Shown here piece after piece: positions 13,504-26,394 of a stretch of 64,000 bases of DNA. Source of the DNA: Cyanoderma ruficeps (lineage: Eukaryota > Chordata > Aves > Passeriformes > Timaliidae); contig VZDJ01000047.1 of the NCBI GenBank assembly GCA_008694505.1, forward strand, positions 4,508,087 through 4,572,086, given 5' to 3'. The notes under the pieces are model-generated. The model made no database searches, was not told the origin of the DNA, and was given only the letters and a program-made list of their open reading frames with translations. The first letter of the stretch is position 1. Each line of letters opens with the position of its first letter. Position numbers and translations under genes: made by a program.

Positions 13504-14219
13504 TGGAGGGATGAGTGTTTCGTGCCCTGCTGGATGCTCGGCGCTGACGGGAAGCTCGGCAGGGTCTCAGTGCCACCGTGTGGTGCAGCTCCCCGGCTCG
13601 CCGTGCCCTGCCAACACCGGAGTTCAGAACAGATTGATAACAAGCGGAAACATGTTCAAACCACGTGTTTTCTTTTCAAATCGACTGGCCACACCGCTGG
13701 CATTTCCAGCTCAGCATCGCTCCCGGGCAGCGAGACTGAACTGACGGTGCAGGGACGCCTGGCAGAGGCAGTGTAAGGGTTAAAAACATCATTTCTCTGA
13801 CTCCCTCCATCCACAGCCGTGGGGGTTAAGTGATTTTTTTAGACCACTAAGCGATTTTTTTTTTTTTTAACCACTAAGGGCAAAGTTGTCTCAGAGTTTT
13901 TTCCTCTTTAAGCAAGCAGACAAGCAAACAAAATAAAAATACCTTGTGACCATGAGTGCAGCCCACCCGAGGCACAAGGAAGGTGTTTCCTGACTGCCAC
14001 TGGCTGATCTCCTGAGCTGCCTCACCTCTGACAGCCCCAGGTACCCTGATAAACAATTTTTGGCTCCATCCCAGATCTTGGCTTCCCGGTGATGCCGCAT
14101 GGGATTTCTGGCAAATCCTCTGCCTCTGTGGGAAGTCCCGTCAATGGTTTTTTAACTCACTCTCACAGGCTCACAGTGCATGTTTTAGATGTTCTCAGCT
14201 TCTCTAAAGCACGGGAAAT

Positions 14220-14636
14220 TGTCACGACAGGTAAAAGAATTATAAAAGAAAGGCCTCATAAAATCAGGCCTGCTCTAAATTGCCAAAGTTCACTTCTTCT
14301 AAGTAATTTGCAAGTCCCCATGAAAACTCAATCTTGGTATGAAAACTCCTTAGCACAACAACCTGTTCCTAGGTTGAAAAACAAGTGCACCTGTAATAAC
14401 AAGGGGTTTGTCCCATGAGAATCAGCAAAGAAAATATATAAACAACCCAAAAATAGATAGATTCGATAGACAAGTAGAATACTTTTTACTAACCAATAGA
14501 GTAATTGACAAGAAAGCTATTAACCAATTAAAGTTGCACACAAGGTCTACAGAAACCGTATAAAATAAGTTGTGATAATAAAGAATTGGCTTTTGCCACA
14601 TAAAAATAATGGAGTCTCAGCTAATTTATTACAACA
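14220..14636 (+). mobile_element. Solo LTR, ERVK-type, perfect 6-bp target duplication
   Basis: 417 bp starting TGTCACGACAGG and ending TTATTACAACA, flanked by perfect GGAAAT duplications (14214-14219 and 14637-14642). A TATA box (TATAAAATA, 14559) and a poly(A) signal (AATAAA, 14577) lie only about 18 bases apart on the plus strand, so the poly(A) signal precedes the expected start site. No internal coding sequence remains. Confidence 0.88.
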
Positions 14637-14642
14637 GGAAAT

Positions 14643-17600
14643 CAAGCTGCTGCACAGTGGATTGTTGGATCAACCCAAAACTAAATGTGGCACGTTTAAA
14701 TTGTCCCTCTTTTACCCTTAGCTCTGAGTGCCCAGGTTTGATTTCGATTTCAGCCATGTGTTAACACTGTGTGAGCAGGTCACTGACACATTAAACAGTC
14801 TGGTGTGGCCCAGGCTGAACAGCCAGGCAGCACAACTCACATCTATATCCTCGTTATGCAAATGACGTATGCAGATAATTGCACGTTTCATCTTATTGCT
14901 TTGATGTCTTGCAGCAGATGGCAGGGAATGAACCAGACTGGAAGCAACCAAGTGAAATTTGTGCAAAGCACTCCTTGCAGTGAGCTCCTGCCATTGCTCA
15001 CACTGCAGGGCTGACATTCAGCCTGTCCTCCCTCTATCAGATGCCCGTGCTGCCAGGCTCCTCTTATCACCAGCCAGCAGAAACTCCTCTCTGGCCTCAA
15101 TAAACTGCCAGCTCTGTTTGCAGCCAGCTTTTTAAAGAAGCGACTCAAAGCCCCCATAATTCATGGAGAGAGATGAGTTTCTCCCCCTAAATCAAGATGC
15201 ACGGAACTTCTGCTCCTGAAGAATGCATTAAAGTCTCATTTCTTTGTTTGGCAGGGCAGGAGGCTGCGCTGCAATAAGCTCTGTCTGTAAAACTTATAAC
15301 AGCCAAATAATGATAGTGATCTTTAAATAAAATACGTGTGCAATAACGTTTCTGTTGGTTCTTTCATTTTTTGAGGGATTTTTCTGCTTAATCCGGTTTG
15401 CTATTGTGATTATTATTGTTCAGTCGAATGCTGTATGCTTTATTTGTACACCACACAAAGGTCTTCGTGAGAATATAAAGTTTCCAACTCAAAGATTCAG
15501 CCTAGCTTCCAGACCTACATTGTATCCTAAAGGAATGTGCTTTGGTCTGGGGATGTGGTTCCTAAAAAATGCACCGCTTTTAAAGAATATCCAACAAAAG
15601 CTGATCATGTGCAGAGCTCTGTTTATTTTATTCCACAAGAAAATGTACTTAGAGGATCATTTTCACCAGCCATACCCCACCAACACTTAGCAGGCCAATT
15701 CCCACTTAACAATCCCAGCTATGGGCCAGCCATGTGAATCTCAAGTTGCTCTCCAAAGGATGTTATTTTACAGAAAACCAAAGCAACGACACCACCTGAC
15801 TATTGTTTGTGGACTTTCTGAAGTTCACGCTCTGCTAACAGGTTTCATTTGAATTTCCATTTATCTCCTTGACACCTAATGTTTTAGAATATGAAATATT
15901 TGCTTTGCTCCCTCTCGTTTCAATGCTTAGTTATCTCACCACTAGCAAAACCAGGCAACATTTCAGCTTATATCTCTGCAATGGGTTTCATTACTTTTTG
16001 TTCTCCCAAGGAGTGTATTTGTCAACTTCTTAAAAACACATAAATAAAACTTCACCATCACTGTGTGGGTAAACCTGGCAACGAAAGATTGCAGATTATT
16101 TTTTCTCTTTCTTGAATGGTAATTTTCCTGTCTGTGCCTTCCCAAAGGCACGTACGCTTTTAAAGGTCATTACCTTAAAAGGCATCTTTGTAAACATAAA
16201 ATATAAATCTTAATTGAAGAAAACACGTGTCATTCCAGAGTTAAAGGGCAGATCACAGTCCATGTTACCTCTCTGGGGTGCAGGTACAGGAAAACAAGGT
16301 TTAGGAGGTGCTGCACACTATTTTTATGGCCAGAGTTACTAAACAGGAGCATGCCAAGGCAATGGGTCACTGTAAACTTCATTCTGTGTCCTTAAAGCCA
16401 GAAAAGTACAGGATGAGTTGCACAGGGATAGGATTCATCATAAATTACCTACTAGAATCAAAAAGTTCATGTATTTTAAATTAAATTTAAACCAGTTCTG
16501 GCTGCATCAGGTAAAACAGCTGCTGGGAGTGGCAGGTTTGTCATCCTGGCTCTGGGAAGACTGTGCAGGTTCTTATAAAACTCTCTGTAAGGTTCTCAGC
16601 ATGTCACTGCATAAAGGAGAAGACAAATGTACTCAGAAAAATACTCCTAGGAAGATACAGACTTCTTCCTGAGCATGTCATGTGTTTTTAATAAAATGCC
16701 AAGTTTAATGCTAATGGCTGTTAATCAGAACCTTCTTCAACGTGATTTAAATATATTTTAATTTCCTAATTTAAAGTTTGGTACTATACAATCTTTCAGA
16801 CTCGGGACCCGTGTTCATCTTGGTATGAAATATTCATTTTGTTAACAGTATTAACAGCAAATTTCAAGGCTCCCTTGAAATATTACTGAGCTTGGGAAAG
16901 AGGCAGGCTCTGATGGAAAGAGGCAGTTTCCTCCTGTAGCCTGGGAAGGCATCAGGTGGGTAAAAAACTACACTTAATAGCCCTGACAAAAACAGAAATC
17001 AAGAGGCAGCACAGCTAAGACTCCCCAAAATCTGGTTTAGCATCTCATAAATGCCTATGGAACAACAGGGAGGTGACAGGGATGCTCCAGGGAACAAAAC
17101 TTTTTCCAGACAGACGTGAAACTCCTGCCTTGCAATCAACTGAGTCAGAAACACTCACTGAAATATTTGCCTATACATCAGCAAATTTCATCCAAACACG
17201 TAAAATCCATCCATAAAACCCAGATCCCCCGTTCTGGAATTCTCAGAAGGACTGCCAGGGCAGTTCCTGCACCTCATGCTGCACGTTATGGAGGAGGAAA
17301 ACAAAAAGCAATAATGCTCCTGAAAAAAAAAAAAAAAACAGAGAGAGGATTTGTTGTTGTTTTGGTTTTTCTCACAATACCAATGCCAGAGAAGCTCCAC
17401 TTATAACCTGACACAGTAGGAGTAATTGAAGAAGATTATGGGATTCAAAAGGTGATGCTGAAGTCAGGTATCACTCAAGTCTATTTCCTTTAGCAGTGCA
17501 AGAAGGTTGCTTGAAATATGAGACAAGGTATTATCCAAAAAAACCCCCAAAGCACTAAAATAAGCTGAACAGTCATGGCTCAGAATGCAAACTGGCCTGC

Positions 17601-18109
17601 TAGCTTTTAATTTCTTCTATATTCTCATAGCTCATGAAACAGTTCTGTAGTTTGGTTTCTTTAATCATTGTATCCAACTTTTTAGCTTTCCAGTGAAATA
17701 CCAAGATGTAGAGTTTTTAGTCAAATTAAAAAAAAAAAAAAAAGTAGTGTATGACAAGCAGGGCAAGTGCTTTGTGTGGTGGATTTACAAATCTAGAGTG
17801 CACAGGCAGGTGGAGAAATCCTTTTCTAGAGAAATCCTTTTCTGGAGAAATCCTTCGCTGGGTACATTCATTGGTTGTCCACACACACACAAACACACAT
17901 ACAGCTTTTTTAAGCTGAAATTTGGTACTTTCAACATTTAAATTTATTTTTCAGCAAGTCCTATCCGAAAAGCATGGCACTATTCAAAACACAACACTGG
18001 GGTCTGAATTCCATCTTCAGCCCTACCAACAAAGGACTCAGCATGACCTGCAGGTGCACACACAAAAAACACCACAGAGAGCACCTGGCATGGGACACGC
18101 GGCTTGGTT
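14643..18109. other. LRCH2 intron sequence, no gene seen
   Basis: AT-rich intronic DNA. It contains an A-run at about 17322-17338, an A-run at 17728-17743, a 17-bp unit (GAGAAATCCTTTTCT type) repeated three times at about 17813-17860, and a short CA-rich tract at 17880-17900. No exon-like segment was recognised. Confidence 0.45.
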
Positions 18110-18118
18110 GGGGAGTGC

Positions 18119-18439
18119 TGCCCTGAGTTTTCTGTCTTTTTGTCTTTCTGTAGAACTTTTTGTCTTTCTGTAGGACTTTCTCACGCAGCTTTCTGAAAAC
18201 GATATCTATTCTTAGAATATTTACATACTTCTCCCGTGAGAGAAGAAATGATTGATGGTGATGTCCACCATCCAGGTTGAAGAGGTGGCGACCTGTCCAG
18301 CCAATCTCTTGGCCTCTGTACATATCTATAAATACTGGAGTCAAATTGAATTAAAGGAGGAGTTTTCTAAACCAGCCGAGGTGCGAGTCTCATTTCAGTG
18401 TTCCTGAAGTTGGGACACGCCCAGCTTCGGCCTGCAACA
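18119..18439 (+). mobile_element. LTR with inverted 31-bp tail
   Basis: 321 bp starting TGCCCTGAGTTTTCTGTC and ending GGCCTGCAACA. TATAAAT (18327) and ATTAAA (18350) are spaced as in the LTR at 14220. The stretch is clearly related to 26060-26394 (shared TGATGGTGATGT, CCAATCTCTTG, GGAGTCA). Downstream, 18445-18475 is a perfect reverse complement of the first 31 bases (18119-18149). An 8-bp direct repeat GGGGAGTG lies just outside at 18110-18117 and 18479-18486. Confidence 0.7.
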
Positions 18440-18486
18440 TCTGGAGAAAGACAAAAAGACAGAAAACTCAGGGCAACAGGGGAGTG

Positions 18487-20384
18487 AGGAACAGGAGCGT
18501 TCTAAGGTTTAATTTTGTTCTACTCAGGTGATTCTCTGAAATGTTAAATGAGATTAAGAACGCCTGTCTCAGGAGCAGCTCTGGCAGCATTGCCATATAA
18601 TATACCCCTGGATAACCTGTTGCTTCCGCTCACTTTTAACCTAGTGTGAGATCTTCAAGTGAGGCCAAAATCGGATCATCAGCTAATCTTTTGAAGGCTT
18701 TTAAATATTGCATTTTTGTATTTTGGAATATGTGTGCCTCTGCATTTTCTGGAATCAGTGCATGCTCTCGAAAGAGCTAACTTTACCATTCCAATAAACA
18801 GTGTACCTTAGGCTATTTCTTTTGTCATTCCTACTTAGACCTTAGAAAATATTGTACAAAATAACTGTGCCCATAAAATGTACAGACACGCGTTGGTTGT
18901 GCTCAATTTCTATTTGTTTGCATTTGGTGACTACTTGAAGTATTGGGCTTTATTAGTATAAATGCTTTGGAAAGTGAATTTTCAGCTTGTAAAAGCAAAG
19001 GTTTGCAAAAGCAATACTTAAATTTACAAATGTAAACATTTGTCTGGGAAGCATTTCTGCGTATAATTGGCTTAAGCCAACAATGTACATTGTCTGACTC
19101 ATAAAAATGAGGCAAGAAACCAACATTTTCAAAAGGTCCTTGGCAACAGATGGAGCTTCAAACTGATGTTTGTACAGGAAATGCGACTATTACAGACAGA
19201 AATAAACCTGCTTCTGTATTTGTGACAATTAAGACAGAAACCACATTTCAAATAATTCCTGGTGTGTGATTCACTCATATTCCTCTGTTAACTTAACCTT
19301 GAGGGGCTTTTATTGTGTTCTAGAGAAATTATTCCTGTGCTCTCTACAAACACATCAGGGCTTGGAAATGTTGCCGCTCCTGCTTCATCTCTGAACTCTT
19401 CGCTGACATTTCCATTTAAAGAGAATCTGTAGCAGATATTCGGGAGCACATTTACACTTACTTTACATAAAGCAAAATTACCACACTTTCCACATTAGTA
19501 TGAGAACCACAGCCTTTGTACTTGCTGGGATTTTCTCTTTTCGAAGCCAGTAAAAATTGAAATTTAGAAAGCAGTCTCATGCACTGTGCCTTGAATGGAG
19601 TTAAACTGTATTTTTACACTGATTCATTAAAGTGTCTCTGTTTTATGTTCTATTCAATTTGACCCTCCACCCACACTTTAATTCTAAGACATTCTAATAC
19701 ATCTCATGGGCAGGAGCTCTTCCAACTCAAACAGCTCCATGCAGTTGTTGCTGTTACTTTACAAACCAGGGCAAATAGGCAGGAAAATGTTATATTGCTC
19801 TTTTAATTCCCATTTAGCTAATATCAGCTTTAGCTAAGGGGTATCATTTTGTTGTATGGATTATAACCCCTTGAGTCCCATTGCAGTCACTCCATGAACC
19901 AGGGGAAATTTGAGTTTGGTAGGCCGTGGCGCATTCACTGCAAACTTTATTTTGTCAAAAAGTGTGTCCAGTAACAGAACAGATACCAGCTCAGAAATAT
20001 TTTGGCATCAGCTGATCCACATATTCCAACAGCCTTTCCTTTTTACTTCATGTGTCCCAACCAGTTCTAGTCCTAAGCGTTTATGAAATTGGTTTATTTC
20101 ATTGTGCAACTAATTGAATGGATTGCTTTAAATTTGTTTAGTAAAGAACCTTCAGCACCGTGCAGCAAAAACACAAGTCAGGGTTGTCTGGACAGATTCC
20201 GTTCTTGTCTTCTTCAGTAATTCCCACAGCTGTTACTGAGAACAAAATCAATGAAAAAACATCCCCATCAGCTGGAAGTCCCATAACAGCAATATCACCG
20301 ATGCATAGGAATAATTCTGAAATGTCTCTTATTTGCATCAAACAGAAATAGAGAAGTGCTCTGCTATTATGATCATAAATTTTG
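18487..20384. other. LRCH2 intron sequence, no gene seen
   Basis: AT-rich and repeat-poor; no exon-like segment was recognised. Confidence 0.5.
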
Positions 20385-20560
20385 TACAAAACATTATATA
20401 TATTATATGTTATGTAATATATATAATATATTGTATATTGTATATTGTATATTGTATATTATATGCTATATGTTATATAACATACTATGTATTATGTATT
20501 ATATAATATATAATATATAATATATACTGTGTCATGTATAATATGTATTATGAAAATTTT
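20385..20560. repeat. AT-rich microsatellite
   Basis: About 175 bp composed of TATAT-type dinucleotide and TTGTATA heptamer units (TTGTATATTGTATATTGTAT), with imperfect copies. Able to form self-complementary structures. Confidence 0.85.
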
Positions 20561-22839
20561 ATATCTATATTCTTTATAAAAATTGTTCGTAATTAACATT
20601 TAAAAGTTACAATGCAGCATGTGACTTGTGAGCCTTAATTTATTCCTCCCCAGCCCATGGCTGGAATGAACTCTGTGAAATATCCTGTATTAATTTATTT
20701 CTCCTGTTTAAGCAGCAGGTGAGTTACGGCTGAGCATTACCAGAAAATTACTGATCTAATCTGAGATACTGTGTAAATTCCAATCGCTCACGCTGAGAAA
20801 TGATGAATAAAGGATGAAACGGAGTTAGCGAGATTTTCAGGAGTGAGAAAAATGGGGAAAGTTAAAAAGGAAAAAAAAGAAGTTGGTTTGTTTTGGCAAT
20901 AGACAGTCATTCTTTGAGGGTAAAAGGGAATGTGAGAGAATTAGGAGAAAAATGCTGGCCCAAAACTTGACAAGTGTGAACTGGCTAGAAATCAGAAGTC
21001 TGCACATCAGAGCTGAGGCTGACTGCAGGGCCGTGTTCTACCTGCTCTAAAGAAACTTTGCAAAAAATGTTGTTGCCTGTGCCTGGCTATGACACAGCAG
21101 AACATCATTTTACTGTGACACAGAACCACGTTTGAAATCCCAGCCGCGTTTTGTAGTGAATGTTAACACAATATTCATGAGTGTGGTATTTGAAACAGAC
21201 CAAGGCCAGTTCTGGCTACTCTGAATGAATTGCTGTTTCATTTTGTAGAGCTTAACACTACTTGACTCTCTTGTACCCCTGTTAATATGACTGCTTGTCC
21301 TTAAAGCACAGGGAAATGTTGGAAAAGCTGAAACTGGTACAACAAACTAATTAAAAGTACGAGCAGACGAGCTGAAATCTGTCCCGTTCATGGCCCACAG
21401 TGTCACAGGTTGCTCGGTGCTGACAGCAGCTGCAGCAGAAATGGTGTTTTTTCCTCTCTGGGGAAAAGGGCAGCACGACTGGGATGAGTGTGACTGCAGT
21501 GGCTCGGGGTTAAATTGTTAAATTAACTCCTGCATCCCCCTGCCTGTGATAACACAGCCCCTTTATGGGTTCCCGTTCCACTCGGAGGGCGTCGAGCTGC
21601 CCACATTTCTAATTTACCCACCTCATGGTGAGCTTTGTGTTGTTCTGAGGAGAGCAGTAAAGAGATGTGCCTAAAGCTGTGCTGCTTTATCTAATTGGTT
21701 ATTATGAGATCAGTTATTAGAAAAACAAAAAACCTGGAGATACTTTATTTCTAAAAAGCCCTGCATTTCAAAGGAAATCCCTTTCCCCACAGCCAAGGTC
21801 ACTCAGAACAAGTCCAGGTGGCCTTTTCTCTCTTGCTGTTAAATCTTGGGTGAAATATATGCTGTCAGCCCCCGAGATTAATAGGCCTATTTGCTGTTCA
21901 GTATATTTGAGAAACTCCTATTATTAATGTAATTTGGGAAGAACTTAAAGTTCTCAAGGCCTTTTTAGAGTCTGTATGTGTGCTGGTAAGGTTCTTTCCA
22001 ACATCTTATAAAAGGCAACATAACGTGGCAAATTTGTCCCCACATAATGGCGCTCAGAAATATCTGACTGGCATATTTCTCATTCAATAATTATCCCTTA
22101 TAGCTCTATTTGCTCTCACTTTACTTGCTTTAATTAAAAATAATTATCTGGAGATCAGAGACGCATTAAGTCTCGCTTTGGAATTTGTAATATATTCCCA
22201 TTATTCTGGATGAGTCATATATTATTTTCTTCATTAAGCAGAAACATGATTGGGTGTCAGTAGTAGTTTTAAAGCAGTGCATGCCTTGCCTTTGGGTGTT
22301 CTGGTAGAGATTAAACAACCGTAAGACAGCAGCAAAGTTCCTCATGTCTCCTTCTAATAGGACAATGTCTCGATCAGCTCGTACAGTTTTTACTCCAAGC
22401 AGCAGGCATGGATACTGAAATTGAATCTGTTGACATCCTTTTGTTGTGCTGGTGTAACAGACAATTGCATTAAGCTCCAAAAACTGTACCTCAGAGTGCT
22501 GATCACTGTGAACACAAGATCATAATTTAGTTGTCATTTCAGTGAATTCCTTTAAATTTGTAATAATTGCATTATTACAAGGTAGGCTGCAAGATTAAAA
22601 TCTCGTTAATGACTGCGTTTCCATGTGTCCTTACGTTTTTCAGTACCCTGTATACAGCAGGCAGCAAGGGGAGCTGGCATTTTCTTTCCATGCAGACTGA
22701 ATATGTTCCTGCATCCATCTCACACCTGTGGTTTGGCCAGTTCTCTCAGCAGGTGCCTTGTCACTCTGGGGGGATCCCTCAGAGCCCACAGACCCGGGAG
22801 TGCCCAAGGGGCAGAGCACGTCAGTAATCACCCCCTGAT
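20561..22839. other. LRCH2 intron sequence, no gene seen
   Basis: AT-rich; contains several unique-looking stretches (20.6-22.5 kb) without recognised repeats. A 104-codon minus-strand frame at 22166-22480 has no domain. Confidence 0.45.
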
Positions 22840-23517
22840 AGAATTAAAATTATATAAAAATAAAATAAAAATAAAAATAAAAATATAAATATATAAAAAT
22901 AAATTTATAAAAATAAAAATATAAATATAAAAACATAAATATAAATATAAAAATATAAATANNNNNNNNNNNNNNNNNNNNNNNNNNNNNNNNNNNNNNN
23001 NNNNNNNNNNNNNNNNNNNNNNNNNNNNNNNNNNNNNNNNNNNNNNNNNNNNNNNNNNNNNNNNNNNNNNNNNNNNNNNNNNNNNNNNNNNNNNNNNNNN
23101 NNNNNNNNNNNNNNNNNNNNNNNNNNNNNNNNNNNNNNNNNNNNNNNNNNNNNNNNNNNNNNNNNNNNNNNNNNNNNNNNNNNNNNNNNNNNNNNNNNNN
23201 NNNNNNNNNNNNNNNNNNNNNNNNNNNNNNNNNNNNNNNNNNNNNNNNNNNNNNNNNNNNNNNNNNNNNNNNNNNNNNNNNNNNNNNNNNNNNNNNNNNN
23301 NNNNNNNNNNNNNNNNNNNNNNNNNNNNNNNNNNNNNNNNNNNNNNNNNNNNNNNNNNNNNNNNNNNNNNNNNNNNNNNNNNNNNNNNNNNNNNNNNNNN
23401 NNNNNNNNNNNNNNNNNNNNNNNNNNNNNNNNNNNNNNNNNNNNNNNNNNNNNNNNNNNNNNNNNNNNNNAATAAAATAAAATCTAAAATAAAATAAAAA
23501 TGAAAATAAAAATCCAA
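22840..23517. repeat. AAAAT/TATAAA simple repeat with assembly gap
   Basis: Low-complexity AAATATAAAT-type repeat on both sides of 509 unknown bases (22962-23470). The gap lies inside the repeat, so its true length is uncertain. The long open frame across it is made of unknown residues and is meaningless. Confidence 0.95.
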
Positions 23518-24438
23518 TAGTTTATTTATCTGTTCATTCTTTTCTTATGTATATGCAGTCTAGGAGCATTGAAATCCCCGGGTTATTTTCTTCGAGGTTA
23601 TATTGATGGTTTACCTTTTGAAAAACAGCAATTACGCTGCAGTACATTTTTAAAAAAATCTACATTTTTGAAAAGACTTTTCTTTTAAATCCAGTCTGTT
23701 GAAGCGTCATTTTGAAAACCTGTTTTTGCGGTTGGAATCTGCAATTTCAACAATAGCTGTAATTTTAATTGTAATTTGCAGACCGTCTGAGGCAAAAAAA
23801 AAGAGGTCTTACAAGTCTAAAGGACTTCAAGACAAAGAAAGCAGGTCACGTGCAGCAACGCCATTGCAAAAATGAACTGGGACACAGCAGATGCGCAGGT
23901 GTGGACATCAAAATCACTCCGGGTATGCGCTGTCTGAAATGAAAACCAGCCTGGTAAAGATTTTCATCTCTAATCTGTCCACTCCTAATCTATTAACAAA
24001 AAAAACCCAAAGCAACAATAACCAAAAAAAACCCTAACAAACCAAAAAACAAAACACGATAAACCCACATAATTTCTTGCCTTTTCTTTGTTATTCAAGG
24101 TTTTTTCATGAACTGGCTTTCTCAAATAATTAGCTGGGAGCTCTGGCACAATAAATGGATAAACATGTGTACGTCCCCTGGCTAAGGGATGTACAAAAAC
24201 AGTGTAAGCCATAAAATTAGCCGGGGAGCAGGGTGGTGTGAATATTCTGCAATGTTGCAAATATTTAAAGTGAGATTTATTTTTTTTTTCCAATATATTA
24301 GTCAGACTAAAAATTAATTTTCTTCTTCCCTTTCTAGGTGAGCTGCTTAAGAGTTGTTTAGCTGTGGGAAAGGTTTTGGGGAATTAGGAATGTGGCCATA
24401 TCCAACTATGCCAGAAAAAGAGCTCCACCCTTTGGATT
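23518..24438. other. LRCH2 intron sequence, no gene seen
   Basis: AT-rich; contains an A/C-rich run at about 23995-24060. No gene or recognised repeat. Confidence 0.5.
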
Positions 24439-24444
24439 AGTAAA

Positions 24445-24749
24445 TGACGCTGTTTTACACCACAACGACACAGACTCAGAGTTCAGAAGGCTGAAAATGA
24501 CTTTTTTATTTTTGGGATGTATTTCTCTTTTATACTATTTTACACAGACCAATCTGATTGGTGACACAAAGACAAACTTCTTCACTCACATTGGTCAGAG
24601 CAGAGGGACATCAAGAAGAAATCCCTCCTAGGGAAAAGAAATGAAAACAAAGGTACAGTTTACAAAAACACTTCTCTTGTTTACAGAAAATTCTCTGGGA
24701 AAAGAATTTCAGAAAACCAAATTATCTCAGGCACCAAACCAGGGCTACA
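24445..24749 (-). mobile_element. Solo LTR, minus orientation
   Basis: 305 bp with TG at 24445 and ACA at 24747-24749, flanked by AGTAAA (24439-24444) and AGTAAC (24750-24755), a near-perfect 6-bp target duplication. On the minus strand it has a TATA box (AGTATAAAAG near 24530) followed by AATAAA near 24510. Confidence 0.78.
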
Positions 24750-24755
24750 AGTAAC

Positions 24756-26059
24756 GTCTTGGAATATTCACCCTGAAAATCAAGAACTCACATTTCTCCA
24801 CAGCAAACTCTGAGTTGGCCTTGAATTGGTAACTGGAATCATTTAGATTATTCTGGCCCTTGACATTCTCTTCTGTCCGTGTGCTCTGTTGGATTGCTCA
24901 GTCCTGGTCAGAGGCTTTGAGTGTTTTAATGTATTTGAGTATTTGAGTATTTTAATGCTCTTGGTTTGCTCAGTACTCAGTGCTGAGCCAGTGGGGTTTA
25001 ACGAGGCCCTTCAAGTTCTGCTGGCCCGTCAAATGAAGAGTGAAAGCAACAGACAGAGGCTGTTCAAAGTGTGTTTTCCTCCCCTCTCAGCTGAGCAGGA
25101 CAGGAAAGTTTACCACTCGGGTTTTGATGTATTTACTGGCTTACACAAGATGGCCATCAGTGTTGATCAGAGGCGTTTTTTTCTGGTTTTGTTCGATTTC
25201 TTCTTAAAATGTTGTCCTTTACGAAGAGATAAACAGTCTGTAAATGTAAATCCATAGGTGTTTTTTTTTAACAATTCTTATATAAACAACTAAGGCTTCT
25301 CAAATCACTGAAGGCCATTAAAATTTAATGCTGTGTAAAGTTCAGTGATCAATGTATCCATTTAGCAAACATACCTTTTTGTACAAGCTTTTAGCCCTCA
25401 TCTGCTATTAGCATTCAGGTGGAATCATCACTGAAGTGTTCTAAATATATATATTTTAAATGAAGCTTTTAAAAGCTTCCTCTTGCTTTTAAGTTTATAC
25501 CCTTCCAATTAATAAAAGGTCTTCCATTATGTGATGCCATGTTTTTGCAATGCTTGTTTATAAAATGTTTTTCTCTCCTTGTATTTTTGTCTTTTGATGC
25601 GGTTAAAAACAAGAACTGTTGAACCCGCTTCTAAAATGGAAAGCCTTCTTTTGTTTGGCCACAGGAAAAAGAGGACACTTATGAAGAACAACTCAAATCC
25701 TTTTATTGCTTACATATTCTTCAAATTTCAGTCTAATAAAGCTAATTTTTTTTTTTTTTTTGGCAAGCAGTATTACCATTAGTTCTGTGTCTTGCTCTAG
25801 CTGGACACAGATGTATAATCTACCTTCATACCCTGCTGTGATACCCATGGCCTTGTTAAGCCTGGCTGCACATACAGCCCTCAGCCTTCCTCCTAAAGAG
25901 ATTATCAGGGTTTCCCAGGCTGATGGATAAAGCACCTTGAGATAGGTAGATATTCATTCCATCTTATGTCACTGCCACGCTCTGTGGAGAAAACGTGCCC
26001 AGAATTTGTGTGTCTGCTGTCCACACCCGGTGCACCGTGAGCTTTAGGAGTCCCCCTGA
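24756..26059. other. LRCH2 intron sequence, no gene seen
   Basis: AT-rich with T runs (25260, 25747-25760). A 122-codon plus frame at 24889-25257 has no recognised domain or splice context and is not called. Confidence 0.45.
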
Positions 26060-26394
26060 TGTCGCCCTAGGTTTTCTTGCTTTTGAGAGCTTGTAACTTT
26101 GTACTGCAGATTCTCATCTTTTTTTGAGAAAGCAGTACTCGTGTAAACAAGGTATATTTTCAGAATGTTTACATCTTTCTCCTCTGGGAGGAGAAATGTG
26201 GTTGATGGTGATGTTCACCAACCAGGGTGTCGACCTGTGTAGCCAATCTCTTGACCTTTGTATAAATGTATATAAATGGAGTCAGATTTTGAATAAAGAG
26301 GTTTTTCCCTGGGGTTAGTTCCCTTGAACTGCTGCTGGTGTGGCCCCCATCTTTCTGACCCTGAAATTGGGACATCCCAGCCTCAGCTATCACA
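26060..26394 (+). mobile_element. LTR related to the one at 18119
   Basis: About 335 bp from TGTCGCCCTAGGTTTTCTTG to CAGCTATCACA. TATAAATG elements (26260-26276) are followed by AATAAA (about 26292). It shares ordered blocks with 18119-18439, including GTTGATGGTGATGTTCACCA and GTAGCCAATCTCTTGACCTT. No clear target duplication was found, and it lacks the inverted tail. Confidence 0.7.

Noticed and set aside
22166..22480. Minus-strand frame containing RLFNLYQNTQ, resembling an LRCH leucine-rich repeat
   Set aside because: Only a short accidental match to NLYHN; no flanking LRR pattern, no splice sites in the right phase.
22828..23517. 229-codon minus-strand frame
   Set aside because: Runs through the assembly gap and simple repeat; most residues are unknown.
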